This document shows, in pieces, positions 8,179 to 18,438 of a DNA stretch of 64,000 nt. The stretch spans positions 124,001 through 188,000 of the forward strand of contig CALXHR010000001.1 in NCBI GenBank assembly GCA_944388175.1. Reading direction: 5' to 3'. The translations under genes were made by a program, and so were the position numbers. Origin of the DNA: an uncultured Gemmiger sp. (GTDB taxonomy: Bacteria; Bacillota; Clostridia; Oscillospirales; Ruminococcaceae). The notes below the pieces were generated by a model. The model was not told where the DNA came from, made no database searches, and saw only the letters and a list, made by a program, of their open reading frames with translations. The stretch's first letter is position 1, and each line of letters opens with the position of its first letter.

Positions 8179-8787
8179 ACCGGCGCACAGCAGTGCGACG
8201 CCAAACCGGACACCCAAACGGCGGGCGGCAGCGTGCAGTTGCCCGCGCGGCGCACCGCCTAAAAAAACGCTTTGGAACAACCCGCCGCTGAGCTGCGCCG
8301 CGTACCCGGCCAGCCACAGGCAAAGGAAAAACAGGCACAGCGCCGGCAGGTACGCCCAGACCCAGTACCGCAAAAGGCCCGCGACCCCACTTTGTTGCAG
8401 GATGTTGGCGGCGCAAAGGCCCCAAAACAGCCCTTTGGCGACAAAAAACAGCCCCAGAAGCACAGGCCCAGCCGTAAAAAAACCGCATAGCAGTACAAAA
8501 AACAACTGCAAAAAGGCCGCCGCCAGCTGGTCAAGGCACAGCGGTCCCCAAGCCGAAAAGTGTTCGGCCTGGCTGTAATACGCGGCCAGCTGCTGCCCCA
8601 AACCTGTCTGCCCGGCGCGGCCGGCCCACAGCCCCGGCAGATACCCGGTTAGCAGCGCCCCCGCAAAAAGCAGGCGTACTCCAGTTGCGCCGCGCCCTTC
8701 CTTGGGCAGACGCGGCGGCCTGTGTGCGGCAGGCGCAGCCGGGCGCCGCGGCGACGGGAACGGCCGCGCAGAAGTGGCGGCGCGCAT
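8122..8787 (-). CDS. SpoIIM-like multi-pass membrane protein
   Basis: 221 residues; ATG at 8787 overlaps the previous gene's stop (TGATG). After a basic Pro-rich N-terminus of about 40 residues come five hydrophobic segments. The central part ('VLLCGFFTAGPVLLGLFFVAKG') resembles the glycine-rich core of the stage II sporulation protein M / DUF95 family. Very high Ala/Leu/Gly makes family assignment weak. It is the last gene of the queA-tgt-yajC operon and lies beside a TIGR04086-type protein. The final 57 bp overlap the convergent recombinase gene. Confidence 0.5.
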   Translation of the reverse strand: MRAATSARPFPSPRRPAAPAAHRPPRLPKEGRGATGVRLLFAGALLTGYLPGLWAGRAGQTGLGQQLAAYYSQAEHFSAWGPLCLDQLAAAFLQLFFVLLCGFFTAGPVLLGLFFVAKGLFWGLCAANILQQSGVAGLLRYWVWAYLPALCLFFLCLWLAGYAAQLSGGLFQSVFLGGAPRGQLHAAARRLGVRFGVALLCAGLFSVVFSALGAFAARLGG

Positions 8788-9239
8788 CACGACCCCGCCC
8801 GCACGGCGGCCAGCGCGCCGCCGGCTGTACCGCTGAACAGCAGCGCCAGGGGCAGCATCAACGCGCCACCGTCAAGTGGAACGCTGCCGTTTACCGCACA
8901 CGTTGCCGCCAGCTGGCATGCCGCATAAAACGCGCCGCAGTACAAACCGCACAGCAGCATCCGGCGGCCGATCTGTTTGGCAAGCAGCCAGCCCGAAAAA
9001 AGCACCCCGGCAGCGGCCGCTGCGCAGGCCAGCGGCCGCACCAGCGTCAGCGGTACCGGCGCATGCGCCAGCAGCAGCGCAAACAGCGCCAACAACAACA
9101 GGCAGACGCCTATACCGCCCGCAAAAGCAGCGGCAGCCGCCCGCAGCAACACCGTACCGCCGCTTTCGGTGCGGTGTGCGCTGTGCCGCGCTGCGCCTTT
9201 GCGTGTGCGCGGCCGGTAAATCTTGGTTTTTTCTGACAT
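8787..9239 (-). CDS. TIGR04086-type four-helix membrane protein
   Basis: 150 residues: a basic N-terminus of about 30 residues, then four hydrophobic helices. The pattern and the location directly after yajC in a tgt-yajC cluster match the TIGR04086 (YrzE-like) family of Clostridia, whose function is unknown. Translation starts 3 bp after a strong hairpin that also holds its AAGGGGG ribosome site, so expression is probably restricted. Confidence 0.6.
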   Translation of the reverse strand: MSEKTKIYRPRTRKGAARHSAHRTESGGTVLLRAAAAAFAGGIGVCLLLLALFALLLAHAPVPLTLVRPLACAAAAAGVLFSGWLLAKQIGRRMLLCGLYCGAFYAACQLAATCAVNGSVPLDGGALMLPLALLFSGTAGGALAAVRAGS

Positions 9240-9242
9240 AAC

Positions 9243-9284
9243 AAACGCCCCCTTGCACAGTACACACTATGCAAGGGGGCGTTT
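9243..9284 (-). terminator. Hairpin between yajC and TIGR04086 gene: terminator and/or ribosome-site mask
   Basis: AAACGCCCCCTTGCA (9243-9257) and TGCAAGGGGGCGTTT (9270-9284) form a 15-bp perfect stem with a 12-nt loop. Read on the minus strand it ends in GTTTGTT immediately before the ATG at 9239, so the 3' arm contains the only Shine-Dalgarno sequence of the downstream gene. Confidence 0.8.
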
Positions 9285-9308
9285 TGGTATGCTGTTATGG
9301 CCTGCCGC

Positions 9309-9653
9309 TTATTTCTTGCCGGCGTCCGCCTTTTTGGCGTCGCCGGTATCCAGCTTCTCAACGCTGGAAATGGCCGAACGGCGGAAACGGATTTTGGTGC
9401 GGTCGCTGCCGGTCTCCACCACGATGGTGTCGTCTTTTTCGCTGATGGCAAACACGATGCCGACGATGCCGCCGATGGTCGCAACTTTATCGCCGATCTC
9501 GATGGAGTTGCGCATCGCGGCGTCCTTTTTGTCCTGGCGCTTCTGCGGGATATAGATAATCAGGACCATAAAGACGATGATCAAAAGCATCGGCAGCATG
9601 GTGACAAGCATTTCGCCGGTGGTAGCGGTCTGGGTAGTCAGAAACTGGATCAT
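9309..9653 (-). CDS. yajC: Preprotein translocase accessory subunit YajC
   Basis: 114 residues. One N-terminal transmembrane helix (about residues 20-40, 'MLPMLLIIVFMVLIIYIPQ'), followed by the conserved cytoplasmic region: 'IEIGDKVATIGGIVGIV' and 'DDTIVVETGSDRTKIRFRRSAI', which is diagnostic of YajC. It associates with SecDF in the Sec channel. AAGGAG site precedes the ATG. In the usual tgt-yajC gene order of bacteria. Confidence 0.93.
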   Translation of the reverse strand: MIQFLTTQTATTGEMLVTMLPMLLIIVFMVLIIYIPQKRQDKKDAAMRNSIEIGDKVATIGGIVGIVFAISEKDDTIVVETGSDRTKIRFRRSAISSVEKLDTGDAKKADAGKK

Positions 9654-9740
9654 AGCGGGTATACTCCTTAAATTTAACGATTTTCCTTATTATATCGAAT
9701 TTTCCGCCCCAACGCAAGCGTTTTGCGGCAAATTCCAGGT

Positions 9741-11974
<2,234 letters not shown>

Positions 11975-11994
11975 GGGTTTTCATCCTTTTAACA

Positions 11995-12023
11995 TTGACA
12001 ATCCCGCAGCGGGATACTATAAT
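11995..12023 (+). promoter_or_regulatory. Promoter of the lysine biosynthesis operon with palindromic spacer
   Basis: Consensus sigma-A promoter: TTGACA (11995-12000), 17 bp, TATAAT (12018-12023). The spacer starts with a perfect palindrome ATCCCGC-A-GCGGGAT (12001-12015), which would place a repressor directly between the two RNA polymerase contacts. The palindrome also lies within the divergent queA upstream region. Confidence 0.85.
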
Positions 12024-12026
12024 AAA

Positions 12027-12190
12027 CGCAACACAGAGGCGCGAAGCGCATCAGTACCTTGCTTTTACAACGCCCAGCCGGGGCAATGGGGCAAGCGAAA
12101 GGGTTCTTCGCCGAAGGCGGTACGCGGCACGTACCGGCCTGGGCCCGCGGCCGAACAGGCGCGGGACTGTCACACCTGCGGTGTGTTGCG
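12027..12190 (+). ncRNA. Lysine riboswitch (L box) aptamer
   Basis: P1 forms between CGCAACAC (12027-12034) and GTGTTGCG (12183-12190). Inside are the L-box conserved blocks in order: AGAGGCGCG, CAGTA, GCGAAAGGG, TTCGCCGAAGG, the CCTGGGC block and GACTGTCACA. It starts only a few bases after the predicted transcription start and lies before asd-dapA-dapB, exactly the expected target. Lysine binding should favour the terminator at 12228-12252. Confidence 0.93.
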
Positions 12191-12227
12191 CTGTGTGCAT
12201 GCAATATGATATTATATTGCATTTTGT

Positions 12228-12252
12228 GCCGGTTTTCAAGCCGGTTTTTTTG
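12228..12252 (+). terminator. Riboswitch-controlled terminator (expression platform)
   Basis: CCGGTT (12229-12234) pairs with AGCCGG (12239-12244), followed by seven Ts. A preceding hairpin (GCAATAT 12201-12207 with ATATTGC 12214-12220) and the aptamer 3' arm provide competing structures. Confidence 0.75.
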
Positions 12253-12332
12253 TTATCTGTGCAAAATTGTGCACGCAGGTGCGGCATTTGGCATAGAAAT
12301 AGAACGGGTACCGTGAAAGGCAGGTCTGTAGA

Positions 12333-13412
12333 ATGAGCAAACAGTACAAAGTGGGCGTCATCGGCGCCACCGGCATGGTCGGGCAGCGTTTCGTCACGCT
12401 GCTGGCGCATCACCCCTGGTTCCGGCTCACCGCCGTGGCCGCCAGCGCGCGCAGCGCCGGCAAAACGTATGAGGAAGCCGTCGGCAACCGCTGGCTGATG
12501 CCCACCCCCATGCCGGAATGCGCCAAAAAGCTCCCCGTGCTCGACGCTTCCCACGTCGAGGAAGTCGCCGCGCAGGTCGATTTCGTGTTCTGCGCCGTCA
12601 ACATGAAAAAGGAGGAGATCAAAGCGCTGGAGGAAGCCTACGCCAAGGCGGAATGCCCGGTCGTTTCCAACAACAGCGCGCACCGCTTCACCCCCGATGT
12701 GCCGATGGTCGTGCCCGAAATCAACGCCGAGCATATTGAGATCATCCCCGCCCAGCGCAAACGCCTGGGCACCCAGCGCGGGTTTATCGCCGTCAAGTCC
12801 AACTGCAGCCTGCAGAGCTATGTGCCGGCGCTGCACCCGCTGCGCGGCTACGGTATTACCGACGTGCTGGTGTGCACCTACCAGGCAATCTCCGGCGCGG
12901 GCAAGACGTTTGAGACCTTCCCCGAAATTCTGGACAACGTGATCCCCTACATCGGCGGCGAGGAAGAAAAGAGCGAACAGGAGCCGCTGAAGCTGTGGGG
13001 CCGTGTCGAGGGCGACCGCATCGTCAACGCCGACGCGCCGCGCATCACGGCGCAGTGCCTGCGTGTGCCGGTGGCGGACGGCCACATGGGCGCGGTGTTC
13101 GTGCGGTTTGCCAACAAACCCACGCAGGAAGAAATCCGCAGCGCCTGGGCGGCGTTCCGCGGCCCGGCGCAGGAGCTGGACCTGCCCAGCGCGCCCAAAC
13201 AGTTCCTGCATTACTTTGAGGAAAACGACCGCCCGCAGCCGAAACTGGACCGCATGATCGAAAACGGCATGGCGGTCAGCATCGGCCGCCTGCGCCCGGA
13301 TACCCAGTACGACTACAAGTTCGTCTGCCTTTCGCACAACACGCTGCGCGGCGCGGCGGGCGGCGGCGTGCTGCTGGCCGAACTGCTGGCCGCCAAAGGG
13401 TATTTTGACTGA
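12333..13412 (+). CDS. asd: Aspartate-semialdehyde dehydrogenase
   Basis: 359 residues. Reduces aspartyl phosphate to the semialdehyde, the second step toward lysine, threonine and methionine. N-terminal NADP fold 'VGVIGATGMVGQRFV', 'SNNSAHR' loop, catalytic Cys in 'VKSNCSLQSY', and 'QAISGAGKTFE'. This pattern matches the archaeal/fungal-type enzyme rather than the classic Escherichia coli type. First gene of the riboswitch-controlled operon; dapA follows after 36 bp. Confidence 0.94.
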   Translation: MSKQYKVGVIGATGMVGQRFVTLLAHHPWFRLTAVAASARSAGKTYEEAVGNRWLMPTPMPECAKKLPVLDASHVEEVAAQVDFVFCAVNMKKEEIKALEEAYAKAECPVVSNNSAHRFTPDVPMVVPEINAEHIEIIPAQRKRLGTQRGFIAVKSNCSLQSYVPALHPLRGYGITDVLVCTYQAISGAGKTFETFPEILDNVIPYIGGEEEKSEQEPLKLWGRVEGDRIVNADAPRITAQCLRVPVADGHMGAVFVRFANKPTQEEIRSAWAAFRGPAQELDLPSAPKQFLHYFEENDRPQPKLDRMIENGMAVSIGRLRPDTQYDYKFVCLSHNTLRGAAGGGVLLAELLAAKGYFD

Positions 13413-13448
13413 ACCCGCCAACACGCACATTTGTAAGGAGACGCTGCC

Positions 13449-14339
13449 ATGAAGAAGCCTGTATTTACCGGCGCCGCCGTGGCCATCATCACCCCGATGC
13501 ACGCCGACGGCCGTGTGAACTATGAGGAACTGGGCCGCATCATTGAGGACCAGATTGCCCACCACACCGACGCCATCGTCATCTGCGGCACCACCGGGGA
13601 ATCCCCGACGCTGGACCACGACGAACACACTGCGTGCATCCGTTATACCGTGCAGAAAGTCGCGGGCCGTGTGCCGGTCATTGCGGGCACCGGCTCCAAC
13701 GATACGCGCTACGCCATCCAGCTGTCGCAGCAGGCCCAGCAGGACGGCGCCGACGCACTGCTGCTCGTCACGCCCTATTACAACAAATCCAGCCAGGCGG
13801 GCCTGGTCACACACTATACAGCCATCGCCCAGGCGGTGGACCTGCCCTGCATCCTGTACAACGTCCCCAGCCGCACCGGCTGCAACTTGCAGCCGGCCAC
13901 GCTGGCGCAGCTGGCCAAACTGCCCAACATCAACGCCGTCAAGGAAGCCAGCGGCAACATTGCCCAGGTGTCTGAGATCGCCGCGCTGTGCGGGGAGGAA
14001 CTGAACATCTACTCCGGCAACGACGACCAGATTGTGCCGTTACTGGCCTTGGGCGGCAAAGGCGTCATCAGCGTTTTGTCCAACGTGGCGCCGCAGTTTA
14101 CCCATGACCTTTGCGCCAAATGGTTTGTGGGCGACACGGCCGGCAGCCTGGCCATGCAGCTGCAGGCCATGCCGCTGTGCAAGGCGCTGTTTGCCGATGT
14201 CAACCCCATCCCCGTCAAGTGGGCTATGAACCGCCTGGGCTGGCAGGCCGGTGCCTGCCGCCTGCCGCTGGTGGAGCCTTCCCCCGCTGTGCAGCAGCAG
14301 CTGGAAGCCGCCTTGCGGGAATTTGGACTGCTGAAATAA
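13449..14339 (+). CDS. dapA: 4-hydroxy-tetrahydrodipicolinate synthase
   Basis: 296 residues, standard length. Condenses pyruvate with aspartate semialdehyde. TIM-barrel motifs: 'GTTGESPTLDHDEH', Tyr in 'YNVPSRTGCNL', Schiff-base Lys in 'AVKEASGN', and 'GNDDQIVPLLALGGKGVISV'. AAGGAGA ribosome site just before the ATG. Second gene of the lysine operon. Preferred-codon, GC-rich composition as in the neighbours. Confidence 0.96.
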   Translation: MKKPVFTGAAVAIITPMHADGRVNYEELGRIIEDQIAHHTDAIVICGTTGESPTLDHDEHTACIRYTVQKVAGRVPVIAGTGSNDTRYAIQLSQQAQQDGADALLLVTPYYNKSSQAGLVTHYTAIAQAVDLPCILYNVPSRTGCNLQPATLAQLAKLPNINAVKEASGNIAQVSEIAALCGEELNIYSGNDDQIVPLLALGGKGVISVLSNVAPQFTHDLCAKWFVGDTAGSLAMQLQAMPLCKALFADVNPIPVKWAMNRLGWQAGACRLPLVEPSPAVQQQLEAALREFGLLK

Positions 14340-14341
14340 CA

Positions 14342-14380
14342 CGCAGCCGGCCCGCGCGGCTTGCACAGGCCGGCTTTGCG
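14342..14380 (+). terminator. Intra-operon hairpin between dapA and dapB
   Basis: CGCAGCCGGCC (14342-14352) can pair with GGCCGGCTTTGCG region (14369-14380), followed by TT. With no long U-run it is more likely an mRNA-processing or stabilising element, or a leaky terminator. Confidence 0.45.
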
Positions 14381-14411
14381 TTAGGTTGCCAAAGAAAGGA
14401 ACCCGAAAACT

Positions 14412-15179
14412 ATGACGGATATCATTCTACAGGGCATTTACGGCCGCATGGGCCGCGCCCTTGCCGAGAAAATTGCCGCGCGCAGCGATTGCCGCGTCGT
14501 GGCCGGCGTCGACCGGGAAGCGGGCCAGGTCGGGGCGGTCCCCGTGTACACCGACTTTGCCCTGCTGCCCTGCCGCGGGGTCATCATTGATTTTTCTTCC
14601 CCCGCGGGGGCGGTGGCCGCCGCCCGCTACGGCGCAGAGAACGGCCTGCCCTGCGTGATCTGCTCGACCGGGCTTACCGCAGAGCAGGAAACCGAACTCA
14701 AAGCGGCCGGTGCGCGCACCGCGATCTTTCGCAGCGCCAACATGTCGCTGGGTGTCAATGTGCTGATCGAACTGGCGCGGCGTGCCACCCGGATACTGGG
14801 CAGCGAATTTGACATCGAGATCGTGGAAAAGCACCACCGCAACAAACTTGACGCCCCCAGCGGCACGGCGCTGATGATTGCCGACGCCATCAATGAAGAA
14901 GCCGGCGGCCGCTACGAATATGTCTATGACCGCACCCAGGTGCGCCAAAAGCGCGGCGCGCAGGAACTGGGCATCAGCACGGTGCGCGGCGGCGGCATCG
15001 TCGGCGAGCACGAGGTGCTGTTTTGCGGGCCGGAGGAAGTGCTGACGCTGCAACACAGCGCCGGCAGCCGCGGCGTCTTTGCCGACGGCGCGGTCCAGGC
15101 GGCGTTGTTCCTGGCCGGGCAGGCCCCCGGGTATTACACGATGCGTGACTTGCTGCACGGGAGACTGTCATGCGTTTAA
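14412..15179 (+). CDS. dapB: 4-hydroxy-tetrahydrodipicolinate reductase
   Basis: 255 residues. NAD(P)-dependent reduction of the DapA product. 'LQGIYGRMGRALAEKI' nucleotide-binding start, 'DFSSPAG', and the substrate/catalytic block 'EKHHRNKLDAPSGTALMI' are diagnostic. The end overlaps the next gene by 10 bp, so the two are translationally coupled. Together with asd and dapA it commits aspartate semialdehyde to lysine and peptidoglycan diaminopimelate. Confidence 0.96.
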   Translation: MTDIILQGIYGRMGRALAEKIAARSDCRVVAGVDREAGQVGAVPVYTDFALLPCRGVIIDFSSPAGAVAAARYGAENGLPCVICSTGLTAEQETELKAAGARTAIFRSANMSLGVNVLIELARRATRILGSEFDIEIVEKHHRNKLDAPSGTALMIADAINEEAGGRYEYVYDRTQVRQKRGAQELGISTVRGGGIVGEHEVLFCGPEEVLTLQHSAGSRGVFADGAVQAALFLAGQAPGYYTMRDLLHGRLSCV

Positions 15180-16384
15180 GAGGAAATGAGATCGCCGCCT
15201 GCGTGTTGATTGCGCTGGGCGCGGGCGGCGTATTGACCGGCGCTTTTATGAGCGAGCGGCAGCTGGGCCCCTGGGCGCCCACCCCTACGCCGACGCCTGT
15301 AGCCACCCAGGTCCCCACGCCTTCCCCTACGCCGGAACCGACGCCGCTGGTGCAGACGGTGCGGTTTTCGGCAACCGGCGACAACCTGATCCACGACGGC
15401 ATCTACCTGCAGGCGCGCGACCGCGGCGAGGAGGGCGTCTACGACTTTACCGAAGCCTACGCCCCGATGCGGGAATTTTACCAGCAGTTTGACGTAAACT
15501 GGCTCAACCAGGAAACCCTCGTCAACGACGCGTTCGCCCCCAGCGGCTACCCGATGTTCTCAACCCCCGGCGACATTACCGACGCCTTGTACGACCTGGG
15601 GTTCCGCGTGTTCAGCGTTTCCAACAACCACAGCTACGACAAAGGGGCCGAGGGGATTGCTTCCTCGCGCGAGCATTGGGCCGCCATGCCGGATGATGTG
15701 GCGGTGGCCGGGTTCTATAACCTGGAAACCTGCGACGATTACGTTTACCAGACCGTCAACGGCATCACGTTCGGGTATCTTTCGTATACCGAATACACCA
15801 ACGGCCTGCCGACGCCCGATGGGTCCGAGTATGGCGTCATCTACCTCGACGACCGCGAGACGATTGCTGCGCAGATCGCTGCCATGCGCCCTAACTGCGA
15901 CGTGCTCGTCGTCAGCTGCCATTGGGGCGTCGAGGGCAGCCATGAAATGACGGAGTTCCAGACCCAGACCGCCCAGTGGCTGGCCGACCAGGGCGTCGAC
16001 CTCATTATCGGCACCCACCCGCATGTGACCCAGACAGCCCAGTGGCTGACCGGCGCAAACGGCAACACGGCGTTTGTCGCCTACAGCCTGGGCAATTTTA
16101 TCAACGCCCAGTCGCAGCCGGACAATATGATCGGCGCGGTGCTGGATATCACCTTCCAGAAAACGACCGCGCCCGACGGCACCGTCACCGTCGAGATGCA
16201 AAACCCCAAACTGCACGGCGTCGTGACCCAGTACGAAGCGGGCTACAAAAACATCCGTGTCTACCCCTACCGCGACTATACCGACGAACTGGGCGCTGCG
16301 CACGGCAACTTTACGCTGACGCGCGCAGAGATCGAAGAAGTGTTGCGCAGCTCGATCGGCGAGGAATTTCTTACGCTGGAATGA
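15170..16384 (+). CDS. CapA-family (PgsA-type) metallophosphatase-like membrane protein
   Basis: 404 residues. One N-terminal helix (about 7-27), then a Thr-Pro repeat linker (about 38-62), then a CapA / poly-gamma-glutamate synthesis domain: 'FSATGDNLIHDGIY', 'NQETLVND', 'SVSNNHSYDKGAEGI', 'VVSCHWGVEGSHEMTEFQ', 'GTHPHVTQTAQWL'. These hold the Asp/Asn/His metal ligands of the calcineurin-like fold. Extracytoplasmic and anchored. GGGAG site lies inside dapB. CapA proteins are linked to cell-surface polyglutamate or stress survival, but in many Firmicutes the role is unknown; presence in a lysine operon suggests a link to cell-wall amino acid metabolism. Confidence 0.85.
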   Translation: MRLRGNEIAACVLIALGAGGVLTGAFMSERQLGPWAPTPTPTPVATQVPTPSPTPEPTPLVQTVRFSATGDNLIHDGIYLQARDRGEEGVYDFTEAYAPMREFYQQFDVNWLNQETLVNDAFAPSGYPMFSTPGDITDALYDLGFRVFSVSNNHSYDKGAEGIASSREHWAAMPDDVAVAGFYNLETCDDYVYQTVNGITFGYLSYTEYTNGLPTPDGSEYGVIYLDDRETIAAQIAAMRPNCDVLVVSCHWGVEGSHEMTEFQTQTAQWLADQGVDLIIGTHPHVTQTAQWLTGANGNTAFVAYSLGNFINAQSQPDNMIGAVLDITFQKTTAPDGTVTVEMQNPKLHGVVTQYEAGYKNIRVYPYRDYTDELGAAHGNFTLTRAEIEEVLRSSIGEEFLTLE

Positions 16385-16420
16385 CCGCCAAAATTACCAA
16401 AAGAAAGGGTGTGTTGCCTG

Positions 16421-16876
16421 ATGTATGGCGTCAGCAAAATCCGCAGCGAGCAGGATATTCTGCTCACCACCTTCCCCGGCGCGCAGTACAGCGCGCAGAG
16501 CCTGGCGGAACATCTGGACGTTTTCGCCAAAGCCGGCATCGTCGTGGATATGATCTGCCAGAGCGCCCCGCGCGGCACGGCGGTGGATTTCAGTTTTACG
16601 ACAAGCTATGAAAATTTCGCCGCCGTGATGAAAGCGCTGCCGGCCGCCGCCAAGGGCAACCCGCCGCTGGTATCGGGCGGTTACAGCAAGATCAACCTGT
16701 TTGGCGAGGAAATGGTCACCAGCTGCGGCGTGGCCGCGCGGGCGTTGGGCGCGCTGGCGCAGGCCGGGGTTGAGATCGTGCTGATTACGACGAGCGACCT
16801 GGATATCTCGCTGCTGGTGCGCCAGCAGGACGAGGATGCCGCCCTGGAAGCGCTGCACACCGCGTTTGCTGTGTAA
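16421..16876 (+). CDS. Free-standing tandem ACT-domain protein resembling the aspartokinase regulatory region
   Basis: 151 residues from the ATG at 16421 (AGAAAGG upstream; a GTG at 16409 is an alternative). Two ACT-like units. The second (about residues 80-150) strongly resembles the aspartokinase regulatory domain: 'SKINLFGEEMVTSCGVAARALGALAQAGVEIVLITTSDLDISLLV'-type pattern, in which a 'KI.(hydrophobic).G..M' strand, 'GVA' helix and 'TS(D/E)..IS' strand are typical (shown in fragments only). No kinase domain is present. Last gene of the lysine operon, so a role as a lysine sensor for a separate aspartokinase is plausible. Confidence 0.75.
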   Translation: MYGVSKIRSEQDILLTTFPGAQYSAQSLAEHLDVFAKAGIVVDMICQSAPRGTAVDFSFTTSYENFAAVMKALPAAAKGNPPLVSGGYSKINLFGEEMVTSCGVAARALGALAQAGVEIVLITTSDLDISLLVRQQDEDAALEALHTAFAV

Positions 16877-16907
16877 GGCAACAACGGGGCCTTGCCCCAC
16901 ACAAAAA

Positions 16908-16945
16908 CGCCCCCGCAGGCCGGAAATGCCCGGTCTGCGGGGGCG
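16908..16945. terminator. Bidirectional terminator after the lysine operon
   Basis: CGCCCCCGCAGGCC (16908-16921) pairs with GGTCTGCGGGGGCG (16932-16945), one G-T pair. The minus-strand reading is followed by TTTTTGTG, so it ends the CPBP operon; the plus reading ends the ACT gene. Confidence 0.85.
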
Positions 16946-16961
16946 TGCAGTTTGTATGTGG

Positions 16962-17993
16962 TCAGAGATTTTCGGCCGGCTGTGTTGTGGCTTCCCCTGT
17001 GGCACCCTTGCGGAACACTTTAGCTGCCAAAAACGGCAGGAAGCACACGCCGTACAGCACAGCGCTGGCGCCGACGTCCGCCCAGGTATAGACCTGGTTG
17101 CTGATATCCGCCGTGCCGGCCCAGACCAGGATGCCGTTGTTGTTGAGGTAGTGCAGCAGCACCGGCACCCAGATGTTTTGCCCGCACACTTCATAGCCAA
17201 AGGTGAAGAACACCGCCATCGTGATGCAGACAACCAGCTGCGCCGCAATGCTTTGCAGCGAGGTTTCGGGGCTGTAGAAGAAGAGGTTCAGCGGCAGGTG
17301 CCACAGCCCCCACAGCACACCCAGCAGCAGCACGCCGCGCCGCTTGCCAAAGCGCTGCTGCAATACCGGCGTCAGGTAGTAGCGCCAACCGTATTCCTCG
17401 CCAAAAAAGGGCAAAAAGGCGAGGAAGAAATTCAGCGGCAAAACCAGCAGGTTGACCCACGGCACAAACGTCTGCCAGTAGGCCAGATACTCGGCCCAGT
17501 ATTCGGCCCCGCTCATAGCCGCGGAAAGGAACATCATCCCGGTTTTAAGCGCCAGGAACAGCGCACAGACCCCCAGCGCCGCCAGCAGTTTGCCGCGCCA
17601 GCGCAGACCATAGGCGGCGCGCTTTTCTTTCTTTTCAGTCAGCAGCAATACCCAGCCCAGCACCGACGCCGCTATCACCACGATGTTGACGGCCAGCAGC
17701 CAGCTTTGCGACGGCATCATGACCGAGAGGATGCTGCACACCATGCAAACGACCGTCGATACAATGTGCAGCGCGTAAAAGCGCAGGGGCAGGCCGGGGC
17801 GGCGCGCCAGCAGGTATGCCAGCATCACGCCGGCCGCGGGGTACAGCATCTGCGCGTTGGCAAACAGGCTCGTATCCTGCCCGGCGCGCTGGGCAAACGC
17901 CAGTGGAACGCCCATCAGGTACGGTACTGCAAATGCGACAAGCAGGAACGTCGTCAGTTCCCGGCGGGTGGTTTTTGTGTCATTCATCTTCAT
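16962..17993 (-). CDS. CPBP-family intramembrane metalloprotease
   Basis: 343 residues from the ATG at 17993, placed 6 bp after a GGAGG inside the preceding gene. Eight or so hydrophobic helices and the Abi/CAAX-protease signature: 'EEYGWRYYL' (Glu-Glu-x-x-x-Arg), followed by 'GVLWGLWHLPLNLFF' with the second-motif His. Such proteins process prenylated or membrane peptides and often accompany bacteriocin or regulator genes. It is third in an operon with an XRE repressor and a membrane protein, overlapping the latter. Confidence 0.88.
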   Translation of the reverse strand: MKMNDTKTTRRELTTFLLVAFAVPYLMGVPLAFAQRAGQDTSLFANAQMLYPAAGVMLAYLLARRPGLPLRFYALHIVSTVVCMVCSILSVMMPSQSWLLAVNIVVIAASVLGWVLLLTEKKEKRAAYGLRWRGKLLAALGVCALFLALKTGMMFLSAAMSGAEYWAEYLAYWQTFVPWVNLLVLPLNFFLAFLPFFGEEYGWRYYLTPVLQQRFGKRRGVLLLGVLWGLWHLPLNLFFYSPETSLQSIAAQLVVCITMAVFFTFGYEVCGQNIWVPVLLHYLNNNGILVWAGTADISNQVYTWADVGASAVLYGVCFLPFLAAKVFRKGATGEATTQPAENL

Positions 17994-18435
17994 TCTCCTC
18001 CTCCGGTTCATCCAGTGTTTTGCGGCGCTTCATCGTCAGCATCATGCACCACTGCAGGGCCGCGAAGCCGAGCAGGCCGCTGAAAACAGCCACGCACAGC
18101 GCCTCCGGCCAGTACCCGTTGCGCGCAAAGGTAAAAATGCCCACGACCACCGCCGCGGCAAAAGCGCACAGAAAGTTGGTACCCGCCGTAGCCGTCAGGT
18201 GCCGCTCCCACAGGCCGTGGCGGATATACTCCACCAGCAGATACAGCGCCCCGACCACCAGGACGATGCCCTCCCCCAGGATCTGTTCCTGCCCGGCCCC
18301 CATGCCGGTCTGGATCACCAGCGCCGCCGTGAGCCCAAAGAAAAACACGTGGCAGCCGCGGCTTTCGATCTTGCACATCGTCTGCTCCTGCATTTCATCC
18401 AGCAGGTTCTTTTTGCTGAAAACGTTCAGTTTCAT
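17980..18435 (-). CDS. Small four-helix membrane protein of the XRE operon
   Basis: 151 residues. N-terminus 'DEMQEQTMCKIESRGCHVFFF' region, then four hydrophobic helices and an acidic tail (DEPEEENEDE). The layout matches the DUF6773-like membrane proteins commonly encoded beside small XRE regulators in Firmicutes, but I cannot confirm the family. GGGAGGGG lies 6 bp before the ATG, and its gene overlaps the CPBP gene by 14 bp. Confidence 0.65.
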   Translation of the reverse strand: MKLNVFSKKNLLDEMQEQTMCKIESRGCHVFFFGLTAALVIQTGMGAGQEQILGEGIVLVVGALYLLVEYIRHGLWERHLTATAGTNFLCAFAAAVVVGIFTFARNGYWPEALCVAVFSGLLGFAALQWCMMLTMKRRKTLDEPEEENEDE

Positions 18436-18438
18436 CGC

